Shown one piece after another: positions 10,408 to 20,062 of a DNA stretch of 32,030 nucleotides. A model generated the notes under the pieces. That model was not told where the DNA came from. It worked only from the letters and a program-made list of their open reading frames with translations, and made no database searches. Each line of letters starts with the position of its first letter. Position 1 is the first letter of the stretch. The stretch covers positions 1 through 32,030 of the forward strand of contig CALSCR010002429.1 of the NCBI GenBank assembly GCA_943704495.1. The letters are read 5' to 3'. The position numbers were made by a program, and so were the translations under genes. The stretch is from Pigoraptor chileana. Lineage: Eukaryota > Opisthokonta > Filasterea.

Positions 10408-13400
10408 ATGTCGAAAATGGGGCACAATGCAGAATTTTTCTCTGTGGGAATGGACCTCACCACGAGTTGTCTCAGCCATCTCAGGCGAAAGCACAATCGG
10501 GTGGGCAAGCTAAAGGTGATGGATGCGTTGCGGACGGGGTTCTATCACGATCCAATCAACGGACGGACGGACCTGCCTCTTGCGGACATTTGTCGTGCAC
10601 TCATTGCAGAGGTGAAAGAGTTTGGCCGCGTCAATAATAATAACTACGACCAATTTGAGAGCGAGATGATGCCGGGCCAGGTAACTGTGAACTTGGACGG
10701 CTCTCCCAACCGGACTGCGAACGCGGGCTATGAGCAGCTGACCCCAAAGGAGAAGCACATGGAGGACATGCGCGCATGGCTTCTCTCAGCACTCGCCGTT
10801 GTCCGTTACGAAGTACCCACGGCGGACACGGTATTGCTTGAACAATTGGGCAACGAACCGAGCTTGTGGTGCCGATACTACGTGCTCGAGGCGCTCGCAC
10901 AAAGCCTGGACAGTCGACCTCCGGATGGCCCGGTGCAGCGGGTCACAACGGAGGATTTCGCGCGGGCGGCGCTTCGCATTCCGAAAAATGACGGCACTGT
11001 CGAGGATCTGTCTGTCACGTGCGGCCTGATGCCCGCTCAAGCGCTAGCGGATGAATTTGAGTTGCGGCGGCGAATATTGGAGGTGAAGACAGGTGCACTC
11101 AGTGGCGGCCGACAGCGCACCTCCGTGTTCTCCGGCATTGAGGGAATGGACGCATCCGGGACGATTGTTGCAACGGACACGTCATTGCACTCGCTGGAGT
11201 CTCAGCTCAATGTGCTGATGTCGAGGCAGGTGCTGTACCGGATGTCCTGCGCGCTCCAGGCGAAGACGCTCGGCCCGAGCCCAGAGCGCCGGCTTGCCGC
11301 GAAAAAGTGCACGGAAGGGCTCTCTCAAGAGTGCGACGATACGATACTGCAAAAGGCGACGCTGCGTGCGCTGCGTGCGTGCTGTGTGGAAGACACGCAC
11401 AAGCCGCTATGTGCCCTCGTCGATAGGCAGTCGGAGCAGAGAAATTGGGACTACGACGCAATCATGGCCATTGGAGAGTTTGGCGCGTTGCGTGGCGACA
11501 AAGTGCGGGGAACACACGACTTTGTGTCGGACATGAAGGTCGCCGCTGCCTTTCGCCTCGAAAACGTCGTGTTGGAGAGCGGTCCCTACCCGAGGTAAGT
11601 TGCGTAATGGGTTGGATCAGTGCGGTTTCGTCGCATATGACATTCCTTCGCAAAAGTACTGCTTGCGGTTTAGACGATCCATGTATATCGTTGGATAACA
11701 TGTGCACAATGGCAATGCAGTTTGTTTGTGTTGTGTGTGTGTGTGTTGTATGTGTGTGTCTGTATGTGGGGCTGTCGCAGCACATATGCATCATCACGTG
11801 TACTAACCCACCCCTTCCCATACAATCCAAAAAATATACAACCCAAACACAATCTCTTAGATACGACGAGCTCCGCTCCACAGCGATATGGTGTCTGGGG
11901 CGTCTGGAATGCGATGTTGTCCAGGCAACACTGCTGCAGTCGCTCACCGATCCGAGTCCGATGATAGTGAAACAGGCGGCACGGTCCCTCGAAAAGATAC
12001 TGGGGGCAGCGCGAGCGTGCGCACGCATCATTGAAGAGATGGCGTCAACAAACGGGCAGGAAGAAAGCTACTCGAATGCACTGCGGTGGATGAGCGACCA
12101 GTCGAACGTACTGAAGTGCATGAACGAGGCTGTGGGTTCGACTAAGAACGAGGTTCAATCGGCGGCGTATCGCTTGCTTATTGCCCATGGAGGCAAGGTG
12201 CGTGTGGATTGCGTGTGGATGATGAAGTGACATGTGCAATTGTATTCGCAGTGTCTTATAGTTTGTGTGTATTTGTTGGTTGGAAGATTGACGTGCGTGG
12301 TCGTGTGTCGGTGTGTGAATCTAAAACATGCAGGATGCGCTGACAAGACTCACTGCGTTGAAAGACAACATGGCGGCATTCCGCGCCCTTGCTGAGCACG
12401 AAGAAGGACGCATGCGGACGGTGGGGTTTGTTTGGGAAATCCCTTTGTGTGTGTCTGTGCATGCCCCCATGCACACAATCACAAATCACTCGTCCTGGGA
12501 TGATTGAATTGCCTGTGGTTGTGTGCCTTATGTGTGTTTGCCCGCGTAATTCTGCTGTTTCTCCTTTGCTGGAGCAGTTCTCATTCCATTCTTCGTCTTG
12601 CTATTGTTTGTTTTTTAATTGTTGTTTGTGTTTTGCTGCAATCAGATCTTCGACCGTGGACTGAAGGATGCGCGCCGTGGCTTCAATGTCGCTCTCACAA
12701 TGGACATCACTGTCTTTATACTCGGCATTGCACTCATTGTGATTGCGGCCATTCTGGCACTCAAAAAGGTAATTATTTTTTCAAATTAACACGGCCAATG
12801 TGTGTTTTTGTGTTCCTTTCTCACTCGATTCCACGCACACCACAAGTGCTCTTTCCTTCTAACAACCTTGCCATGTGTCTATGTCGTGATGATATGGACG
12901 TTATGCACTCGTTGTGCTGATCGTGTTGAAGACAATTTGCCGATTGCTCGCATAGAAGCGTATGTCGGGCAACGATTGATTGCAGATCTCTCATTGTATT
13001 GCTTACGCCATTTTCTTTTTCTGTGTTTTTGTTTATAGGATGGAAGCCTTGCTGATTTTGTCGGTGCGTCTGCGTCGGGTAGCTTTGGCGTGCTGGGTAT
13101 TTTATACTCCACGCTCGTTGCGAAGCCTCGGAAGAAGGTCGAGGAGTCGATGAACCACCTGTACACGCTGCAGACTGTGTTTATGGGATTCCTCAACATC
13201 ATCCACAAGCTGGACCAGGTGCGCGTTGCTTGTTTCGCTGTTGGTGGTCGTGTTGTTGTCGTTGAGTGCTGGACGAGGGAGGGCGCCCCAATTTTGCTTT
13301 AGAGAGATGTAGGATCCAATGCCTTGGCGCTTTGCTCATGGACTCCACAATGGAATGTGTGTGAAAGAGTACAACTACTTTTCCTGCATTCACCGACCCA

Positions 13401-14213
13401 ATTTTTCATTATTTAAAGTGTGTGAGAGAGTCAACTGATTATCCATGCATCAACCGTTGTCCCCCCCCNNNNNNNNNNCCCCCCCCCCCCCCCCCTCATC
13501 GTCATCCCATCTCATGCGCCATTCAGGCATTCTCTCGTCGCCTCCTTGACGACGAGCCTATCGATGGATCCGAACTGCTCGTCTTCCACGACAGCCTCGA
13601 GCGGGCAGTCAACTCCACTGTCGTTCAATTCGACAATATGGCCACACTCCGCATGAGATTGGATAGCCACGAGGAGAGCAGAACAGATGCTAATGGCGAA
13701 CCTCAGAGACCGTCGGGTTGGAGGGGCGTTGTGGTGTCTCTGCTGGGGGATACCAAAGTGCATCCGGTAGAGACGGTTGTTGATGCAATTGCAACAAACC
13801 TTGCCGCATATGTTGAGAGCAAGCAAGAGGGAGCCAAATACCGCGCGCTGATGGCCGCCGTGAAGGAAATGAGGAAAATCGCAGAGTCGTCTGTGGCGGC
13901 GTTGGCGCGACAGCGCGTGACAAAGAACGGACAGCCGCAGCGACAACAACAACAGCAGCGCTCCTCTTCCAAAGACGGGACTGCTGCTCTCGGAGGCAAT
14001 GTCGACCCGGGCATTACTGCGGAGGAGCTCGCTCCTATCGTGCAGAAAGTGGTGAGGGAAGTGGCCAAGGCAGTGCACGTGCTGCATGGAGCAGGACTCC
14101 TTGTTGTTGAGCGGCAGTTTGACGGTCGACTGTACCCGGAAGTGCGCGCCGCAATCGACGCGCCACGTAGCGGTGCTCTGAATGCGTGGAATGACAACGC
14201 CGAAGAGGTGTGA
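10408..14213 (+). CDS. HEAT-like repeat protein with a two-helix TRADD-N-associated-type membrane module
   Basis: Exons 10408-11594, 11861-12197, 12334-12420, 12646-12768, 13039-13218, 13527-14213; phases join to 866 aa. Residues about 120-520 contain helical units of HEAT type, for example the blocks around WCRYYVLEALAQSL, ILQKATLRALRACC and LRSTAIWCLGRL...IVKQAARSLEKIL. Residues 558-576 (ITVFILGIALIVIAAILAL) and 585-606 (FVGASASG...LYSTLVA) are two hydrophobic helices joined by a short linker, preceded by RGLKDARRGFNVAL and followed by helical sequence. This arrangement resembles the TRADD-N-associated two-helix domain described in cyanobacterial conflict proteins. The C-terminal 229 aa include a Q-rich stretch and further helices, with no recognised domain. 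Membrane-tethered scaffold is inference. The stop is preceded by GAGGTGTGA, which could hide one more splice donor. Intron 5 contains a 10-N gap. Confidence 0.75.
13307..13350 (+). repeat. Dispersed repeat, copy D
   Basis: GATGTAGGATCCAA, then TGGCGCTTTGCTCATGGAC and TCCACAA, a diverged and slightly shortened match to copy B. It is preceded by AGAGAG and lies in sense orientation in an intron of the HEAT-like gene. Confidence 0.8.
13462..13495. other. Assembly gap (10 N) within a poly-C run
   Basis: Ten N bases at about 13469-13478 flanked on both sides by homopolymer C, inside the last intron of the HEAT-like gene. True length is unknown. Exons on either side are intact and in phase. Confidence 0.95.
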
Positions 14214-14863
14214 GCCATTCCACCATACCTGGACAAACCTTTGAAATGCGTGCGTGCGTGCGTTATGTGTGTGTATGTGTGCGTGTGTGCGTGGCTGCGT
14301 GCATTTCCGTGTGATTTGCGTTGCAAGTGTGGTCTTATTAGTGCCATTGCGTGCGCTATCGTGTGCAGTGTGACATTTATTCAAAAGCAGATGATTGTCT
14401 TTTCTGCTTTCAAGAAGTGAGATTCGCAAAATGAACTTTGCAGAAGTGCTTGATGATAACAAAGAGGCTCATCTGGTTATGCAGGTTAACCCTGACACTA
14501 ACCCTAAAAGAGCTCCAGAAGTGTTCTATTATAATTACCAATCGATCAGGAAGATGCATCCTCAGGACCATACAATACTGCGATGCGTATTGTTTGATTT
14601 ATATTATGTAACGACGGTGCAAACACACGGACAACACGTCACGTGGGTTGCGCACTCGCACCCAGGGGTGCTTTGGTTTCCGTCACAGCACACACATGCA
14701 CGCACACTCAATAGAGGTGCGTTGACGGCAATCGTCAGTCACACTGACAAAAAGACGAGTGTCTGCGAGGTGTGCACGCGTGTGTGTGCGCGCGCCCATA
14801 GGCAAAACATAATAAGGACAGAGGGACGTTGCACGTGCGTGATGACCCCATCCGTTGACACTC
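14214..14863. other. Convergent spacer, HEAT-like gene / VPS9 gene
   Basis: 650 bp between converging stops. It contains TG- and CA-rich patches, a TTTATT at 14376-14381 (AATAAA on the minus strand) and a CTAACCCTAA-like stretch at 14484-14508. A 163-codon open frame from 14395 shows no family motif, and I treat it as chance. Confidence 0.55.
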
Positions 14864-16718
14864 TTACGGCCTTCGCACAAAGTTAAACTGGTAATGCCCA
14901 GGCGGTCGCTCGTCAGGCCAGTCACCTTTTCGCATTTGCGGGAGGTGTGATTCATCCAGCGGTATCTCTGGTGTGACATAGGTGTTCATGTATCCATCCA
15001 TCACAAAAGTACCGAGTCACACGACGGGAAGAGAGACGGAGAGACGGAGAGGCAGGGAGGCAGATAAATGAAAGATTCAAGTCAGTGTCTTAAGCGCTGT
15101 GCCCATGGACTCCACAAGAGACAGAGAGACAGAGAAACAGATACGGGATGCGAGTGAGTGTCATGGCGACGCTAACGGAGACAAACCAAAACAAACAACC
15201 ACAAAGCGGAAGTTAGAACATATGCACAAGAGATAATAAAAAAAGACAATGCATGAATTGCAGATTGAGAAACACGCACCGACACCGCCCCGGACCTCCA
15301 CCAGGCAGTACACCCCCGCCGGCAGCCGCATCTTCTTCTCAATCGCACGAGCGGTTTCTGCCGCCGTCGTCGTCGGACGCACGGGAAACGTCTTGAACAC
15401 ACGCAATCCATCGTCGGGAAAGTAAACACGCAGAAATCCCTGCATGTCGTCGACACGTGGCCACCGAGACACCCGCCGGGTCGATCCCTTTGAAGATCCC
15501 GTCGCCACCGAGGCCGACGCCGATGCAGCTACGGAAGTGCCGTGTGCGTGTGCGTGTGCGTGTGTCTGGGCATCGTCGCTGTATGTCTTAAGCACGTGGA
15601 CGGCGCTCGAAAGAACTGTGAGATAGTATCCGCCCTCGCCTGTGAGGATGTTCGGATCAAGAAGGCCCCACATGTACTCTGTCTCGACCTCCGGGGTATC
15701 GATGCCCGATAGCGCGAGAACGTAGATGAAAATGGGAAGAAAATCTGAGGTATAGCAATAGCGTGCATCAGAGTGATTAGAAAATATATGCGCCACAAAG
15801 TAACAAAACGGGACTGCACAGACAGAAAAATAACTGATAGATACGTGCATGCGATGTGTCTGAGTCGATGAAGGAATGCACAGAGAAAGACAGACTATGC
15901 TATACACGCAGTATACACGCACACACACGCGCGTACCATCGGCCCCAAGAACAACCTGCTTGCCGTCATCTGCGGCCGCAAAACTCCTCTCAACCTGGAC
16001 GTACAACAAAAAGCAAAAAAAAACAACATTGATTGATCGAAAGCACAATTTTTTTGTGAAAGATCAAGAAGAAAGGGACACACACACACACAAAATGCAC
16101 AAACCATACCGTTGCGTGAATTGCAGAGACGGTCCTCAGTAAGTTCTCGAGCTTTTTGAGTGGAAGCGCTGTGCGTTGCATCTTGTGAAGAAACGCGGTT
16201 GGGTGCGTCCAGCCGAGTGAGGATACAAATTTGGGCTGCAGGGACAAGAGGAGAACGTGCATGTCAACTCAGATTAGTCAATGCAAACACACTCATGCAC
16301 AGACACAAAGACACACATACAAACCAACACACAGGCACACAGACACACAGACACATACACGTACACACATCAAACAATCACAGAAAGCTAATGAAACTCA
16401 CCGCAATGCCGGCATCTTCTTGTGACTTTCTTGCGAGGGCTCGCATGTTCGCAGCGATGCCCTCGACAGCCCCCTTTTGCCTCAGGTCTTCCAGAATGAG
16501 CCGCACAATTGTGTTCCGCAGCGGTCCAATCACGGCCTTTTGCAACGCACCCTCTATGATGGCGTTAATGTTGATGTCCGCAAGATTCGTGTACTCCTGT
16601 CGACACATAGAGAGAGAGAGAGCGCGAGAAAGAGCGAGAGCGTTTTGAAATTCAAGTAAGTCTTTGGCGTTCTGCCCATAGAGTCCACAAGAGAGAAAGG
16701 GAGAGAGCGAGAAAGGAC

Positions 16719-16751
<33 letters not shown>

Positions 16752-19301
16752 GACAAGAGGGCTAATAAATACTGCTGAGCAAACACACGGCACGTGCACA
16801 TCACAGCTGTACCCACCCGGATGTATTTCGAAAGGACATTATTCAGCCCGATCTTCCGTTGCGTGTGAATGTAATCCGCCATTCCGTCGATGAACTGACG
16901 CACCTTTGACGCAAACATGGCGGCACAAATAGCAGGCCGCATGACGTCAGCGCGATTGTCGACAAAACAAAACATATTGTACTCATCGGCACACACCCAT
17001 AGGAAATAAACAGAGACACAAAAACAGAACGTGGCCACAAAAGACACAAGATGACACACGCACACGCACACACACGCACACACACACACACACGGTCACA
17101 ACCCACCTTTTGGCAGACAACCGACGGATCCCGTTCCTGATCCTCCTTTGTCGATGCAATGAAATTTTCAATTGTGCGTCCCTCGGTTGTGTTTCGACTC
17201 GATACAACCCTGACAGAAGAGTGTATGTGCATATACATGCATACATATTTGCGAGTGAGTTTAGGCACGCACGAGATAGATAAAAGGATACCCAAAATGT
17301 CTTCGCAGACAGTGCTTAATAACCCAAGAACGCTATAGCAAAATAGCAAAGAGGAACAGATTGCTGCGCCACAAAAAGCACAACAAAACACACACAATGC
17401 GCGTGACACACATACTTTTTGACATATCGCATGAGCTTTTCAGTGGGACTGCGCTTGTGTCGCACTCGACCGGTCAGTGATTTTGCTGATGGACACAAAC
17501 ATACAAACACACACACATTCAAGAACACCAAACCAAAGAAAAGAAGAATAGTCACCAGAGTAACTGTTAGTGAAAATCGACACACACACACACACCACAC
17601 ACACACACACTTGGCGAGGCATACAACACCACCACTGCAGTAGATTAAACAATGCATGCCTTTCACACTAACACAGGAGGAAGATACATTCCATCCGACG
17701 GAACACAACAGAAAGCGCCAATTTACCCACCAAGACGGTTCTTCAGAGAGCGACGCGCTGTATGTAACAGCCATGAGTAACACGGGAAGGATGGGAAAAA
17801 GCGCACACAGAAAGAAGCACAACATAAGTGTGTCAGAAGTCTGTCGATGTAGGAATCAAGACAGGCACGTGCAGGCTGACTGCGTGGGGTGCGACACTCA
17901 GCAAAGAGATATCCCGTTGCAAAGAAGCAACGCACAACTCTAAAACGGATGAAACAGTGCGGATGCATGAAAGGTCACACAACACCGACAGATCCGCCGC
18001 ACTCACTGCTCTTGTCCTTCTTGTCCTTCTTCTCCTTGTTGTCCTTGGAGTCCTTGTTGTCCTTGTTGTCCTTGTCTCCCTTTTTCTCCTTGGGCTTTGG
18101 CGGCGGCGGCGGCAGTGCAGCAAACGAGAGAGAGAGTCCTCCGATGGGCTTTGATGCGCCAGAGTGCGGTGCCGGTGCGTCAGAGGCAAGCAGCGATCTC
18201 CGCACATCCGTGCCTGCCCATTGAAGCATCATAAGCCCAGTTAAAAAAACACTCGAAAAGCATTCATCTTTCACTCACATATGCATGTAATAAACTAATG
18301 CAGACGAGAGCAGGCACATCCACGTAGAGGGATACTTCTATACGACAAGATCAGGCACATCCACGTGTAGGGATACTTCTATACAAATGACACACATTAT
18401 GTTCGACTAAGACGAGCATATGTGTGAGTGAGTCACCATCGCCAACCGAAAACACTCCACACAACATGTTATTGAAAAACCAATACTAACCTGCAAAGGT
18501 CTGCGCCCGCTGGATTGCAGTGTTTGAGTCCTTTTGTTGGACGTGCGCAGTCGCCTCGGCAGTCGATTCATCAGGATCCATCGTGACGCCAGCATTCTCT
18601 AATGACGCAACGGCAAACGCAATGGCCTCGTCAATATCAGCGTCGGTTGCAACGGCACCCGTTGAAGCTGGCATTGAGCATGCTGCATCGTTTCCGCCCT
18701 CTCCAGAAGATCCAATGTAAGCGTCGATTATATCAACGGCAGAATTTCTGTTGACATCATATGCACGCGCAGTCGTCGCAGGCTCGGCACTTTGCGGCAC
18801 AACTGTCGATACTCTCACATTCGAAGGAGGCCGCAATGTTGACACGGGAAGCGAAGATGTGAATCCCACAAAGTCGATCCCAGTCGATCGATTACTGTTT
18901 TTGCTTCGAAGCATCACTTCTTCAACAGCCAATGCAGCGCCAGAGTTTGGACCGAGGCTTGGTCGGAGGGCATCCTCATCCTCATCATCGGACGACGAGT
19001 CGACGCGCGCAGACGGCTGATTACCACCAACGTTCACGTCGTTTACTGACAGAGTAAACGAAGGAAACGAGTCGTCGTCGTCCCCCTCACAAAACTGAAA
19101 GAAATCGGCGAGTTCGCCAAATGCGCCACCCGAGACGCCGCGCGGGGCGACAGACTCGCGCACATTGTGCGTCTGCGGACCTGCAGCCGGGTTCGGGACG
19201 TCAAGAACGTCTTCGCAGAGAAGCACATCCTCTAGAATCTCATCGAGGTCTGCGGCAATGCTCTGGAGAAGCTCAACATAGAATGACGATGTTTTCGCCA
19301 T
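14864..19301 (-). CDS. RIN-like Rab5 guanine-nucleotide exchange factor (VPS9 plus Ras-association domain)
   Basis: Eleven minus-strand exons: 19301-18491, 18213-18007, 17757-17731, 17485-17416, 17209-17107, 16903-16817, 16596-16402, 16235-16110, 15994-15937, 15744-15280, 14967-14864; phases join to about 750 aa. Residues 1-270 are acidic, Ser-rich and unstructured; exon 2 encodes a PPPPP stretch and a Lys/Asp/Asn repeat. Residues about 350-614 are the RIN-type helical bundle plus VPS9 core: VRQFIDGMADYI, IIEGALQKAVIGPLRNTI, FLHKMQRTALPLKKLENLL, LGADDFLPIFIYVLAL, EYMWGLLDPN and GEGGYYLT. The last two blocks hold the catalytic Asp, Tyr and Thr positions of Rab5 exchange factors. Residues 662-750 (FLRVYFPDD...VFKTFPV...YCLVEVRGGVE) fit a Ras-association domain. 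No SH2 domain is visible, unlike animal RIN proteins. Exon 6 could instead begin at 16981, adding 26 residues; the short form fits RIN better. The 27-nt exon 3 is the least certain. Confidence 0.85.
15073..15120 (+). repeat. Dispersed 48-bp repeat, copy E
   Basis: AGATTCAAGTCAGTGTC, TTAAGCGCTGTG, CCCATGGACTCCACAAGAG; nearly identical to copy B. Flanked by GAGAGACGGAGAG tracts upstream and GACAGAGAGACAGAG downstream. It lies in the last intron of the VPS9 gene, antisense to it. Confidence 0.9.
16647..16692 (+). repeat. Dispersed repeat, copy F
   Basis: AATTCAAGTAAGTC, TTTGGCGTTCTG, CCCATAGAGTCCACAAGAG, a diverged match to copy B, between GAGAGAGAGCGCGAGAAAG upstream and GAGAGAAAGGGAGAG downstream. 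In a VPS9 gene intron. Confidence 0.85.
16721..16749 (+). repeat. (GT)n microsatellite
   Basis: A pure GT run of about 14 units next to copy F, in an intron of the VPS9 gene. Confidence 0.9.
18033..18093 (-). repeat. Coding minisatellite (Lys-Asp-Asn units) in VPS9 exon 2
   Basis: On the minus strand, repeated AAGGACAACAAGGA-type units of about 9-12 nt encode KDN, KDS and KEK repeats. The charged tract lies between the PPPPP stretch and the exon end. Confidence 0.8.
18311..18384 (+). repeat. Tandem pair with 41-bp period in VPS9 intron 1
   Basis: Two 33-bp copies, 18311-18343 and 18352-18384, share CAGGCACATCCACGT and GGGATACTTCTATAC and differ at two positions. They are separated by 8 bp. 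Confidence 0.9.
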
Positions 19302-19353
19302 CTTCGGCGTGGTTCGCTTTGGTCGGAAGGTGTCCAGTAAGCATCACACTCAG

Positions 19354-19611
19354 ATGCTGTCAACCGAAACAATCCCCCTCGACTTCAACGCCAGGCACAA
19401 GCCTAACGACCCCAACCGACAGCGAGATATCTATTTGGTGGATAGCGTCAACGTTTCCAGGCATGCCCATCGACAACACAAACAGGGATTCCCGCCTCGT
19501 ATGTACAACCCAAAGAATCAGCCGAGTCGAGTGATTGCATCAATTGCCCATGCATTCCAAACTGATATTCCCCAGCGCAAACAGACATCAAATGCAATAG
19601 GCCCAAGTTGA
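19354..19611 (+). CDS. Doubtful small open frame, unrecognised
   Basis: An 85-codon frame from the first in-frame ATG, beginning MLSTETIPLDF and containing YLVDSVNVSRH and GFPPRMYNPKNQPSR. The frame is open back to 19282, so it overlaps the start of the VPS9 exon on the other strand. By eye its third positions are GC-rich, like the real exons here, but I recognise no family. A GTATGT donor-like site occurs at about 19499, so this could be part of a spliced small gene. Chance is equally possible. Confidence 0.2.
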   Translation: MLSTETIPLDFNARHKPNDPNRQRDIYLVDSVNVSRHAHRQHKQGFPPRMYNPKNQPSRVIASIAHAFQTDIPQRKQTSNAIGPS

Positions 19612-19784
19612 TCACGGCAATGGATCCCTTTTTTTCTTTGTGGTAGCCAGTAGCGTGTGGCATGCCTCGTCAGTTTATGCATTTACTGAGAGACTAAACG
19701 CATCTGCAAAGTGATTATTACTGCCACGAACCAGAGAATGCCGGCGCCCGAGTCGCTCCACATCAGTCATGAAAAAATCAACAA

Positions 19785-19916
19785 ATGGGTACCCACCCCG
19801 TATGCGACGACAACATACGGGGTGCGCGGTTGTCAAGTGGAGCGACGGTGGAATTTGCCGTCCGCTGCTTTGAAAGCGCATTGCGTTCTCAGATTGCCAA
19901 GATTATAAGCAACTGA
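19785..19916 (+). CDS. Doubtful 43-codon open frame or terminal exon
   Basis: Ends in VEFAVRCFESALRSQIAKII plus a short tail, an amphipathic helix-like stretch with coding-looking codon use. It lies just upstream of the NACHT-WD40 gene. It could be the last exon of a small gene with the frame at 19354-19611, but I could not join the two with matched phases. The first 13 codons overlap the inverted repeat. Confidence 0.15.
   Translation: MGTHPVCDDNIRGARLSSGATVEFAVRCFESALRSQIAKIISN
19795..19823. repeat. Perfect 10-bp inverted repeat, 9-nt loop
   Basis: ACCCCGTATG, loop CGACGACAA, CATACGGGGT. The arms are exact complements. It lies about 240 bp upstream of the NACHT-WD40 start codon. Confidence 0.85.
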
Positions 19917-20062
19917 AAAGCGTTGTTGTTGAAGCGGCCTTCGATGAAGATAAGAAAGCACATGAAAGGTGAAGGAACGAGGCTCTATACTACTGCGCCG
20001 CAAAAGTCCATCTCACAAACACACTCTCCCCCTGTCTGCTGTGAGCGGACGGGGGTACAAAG

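Larger units (their letters stand above)
19302..20062. promoter_or_regulatory. Divergent spacer, VPS9 gene / NACHT-WD40 gene
   Basis: 761 bp between two divergent start codons and probably the promoter region of both. It is poor in microsatellites, unlike other spacers. It holds a perfect 10-bp inverted repeat (19795-19823) and two small open frames on the + strand (19354-19611, 19785-19916) listed separately as doubtful. Confidence 0.5.

Noticed and set aside
13512-14462. 316-codon open frame on the minus strand
   Set aside because: Antisense to the last exon of the HEAT-like gene and runs on through a TG-rich spacer; no family motifs.
14395-14886. 163-codon open frame on the plus strand
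   Set aside because: Lies in the convergent spacer and overlaps the last VPS9 exon; composition looks random after the first third and no motif is recognised.
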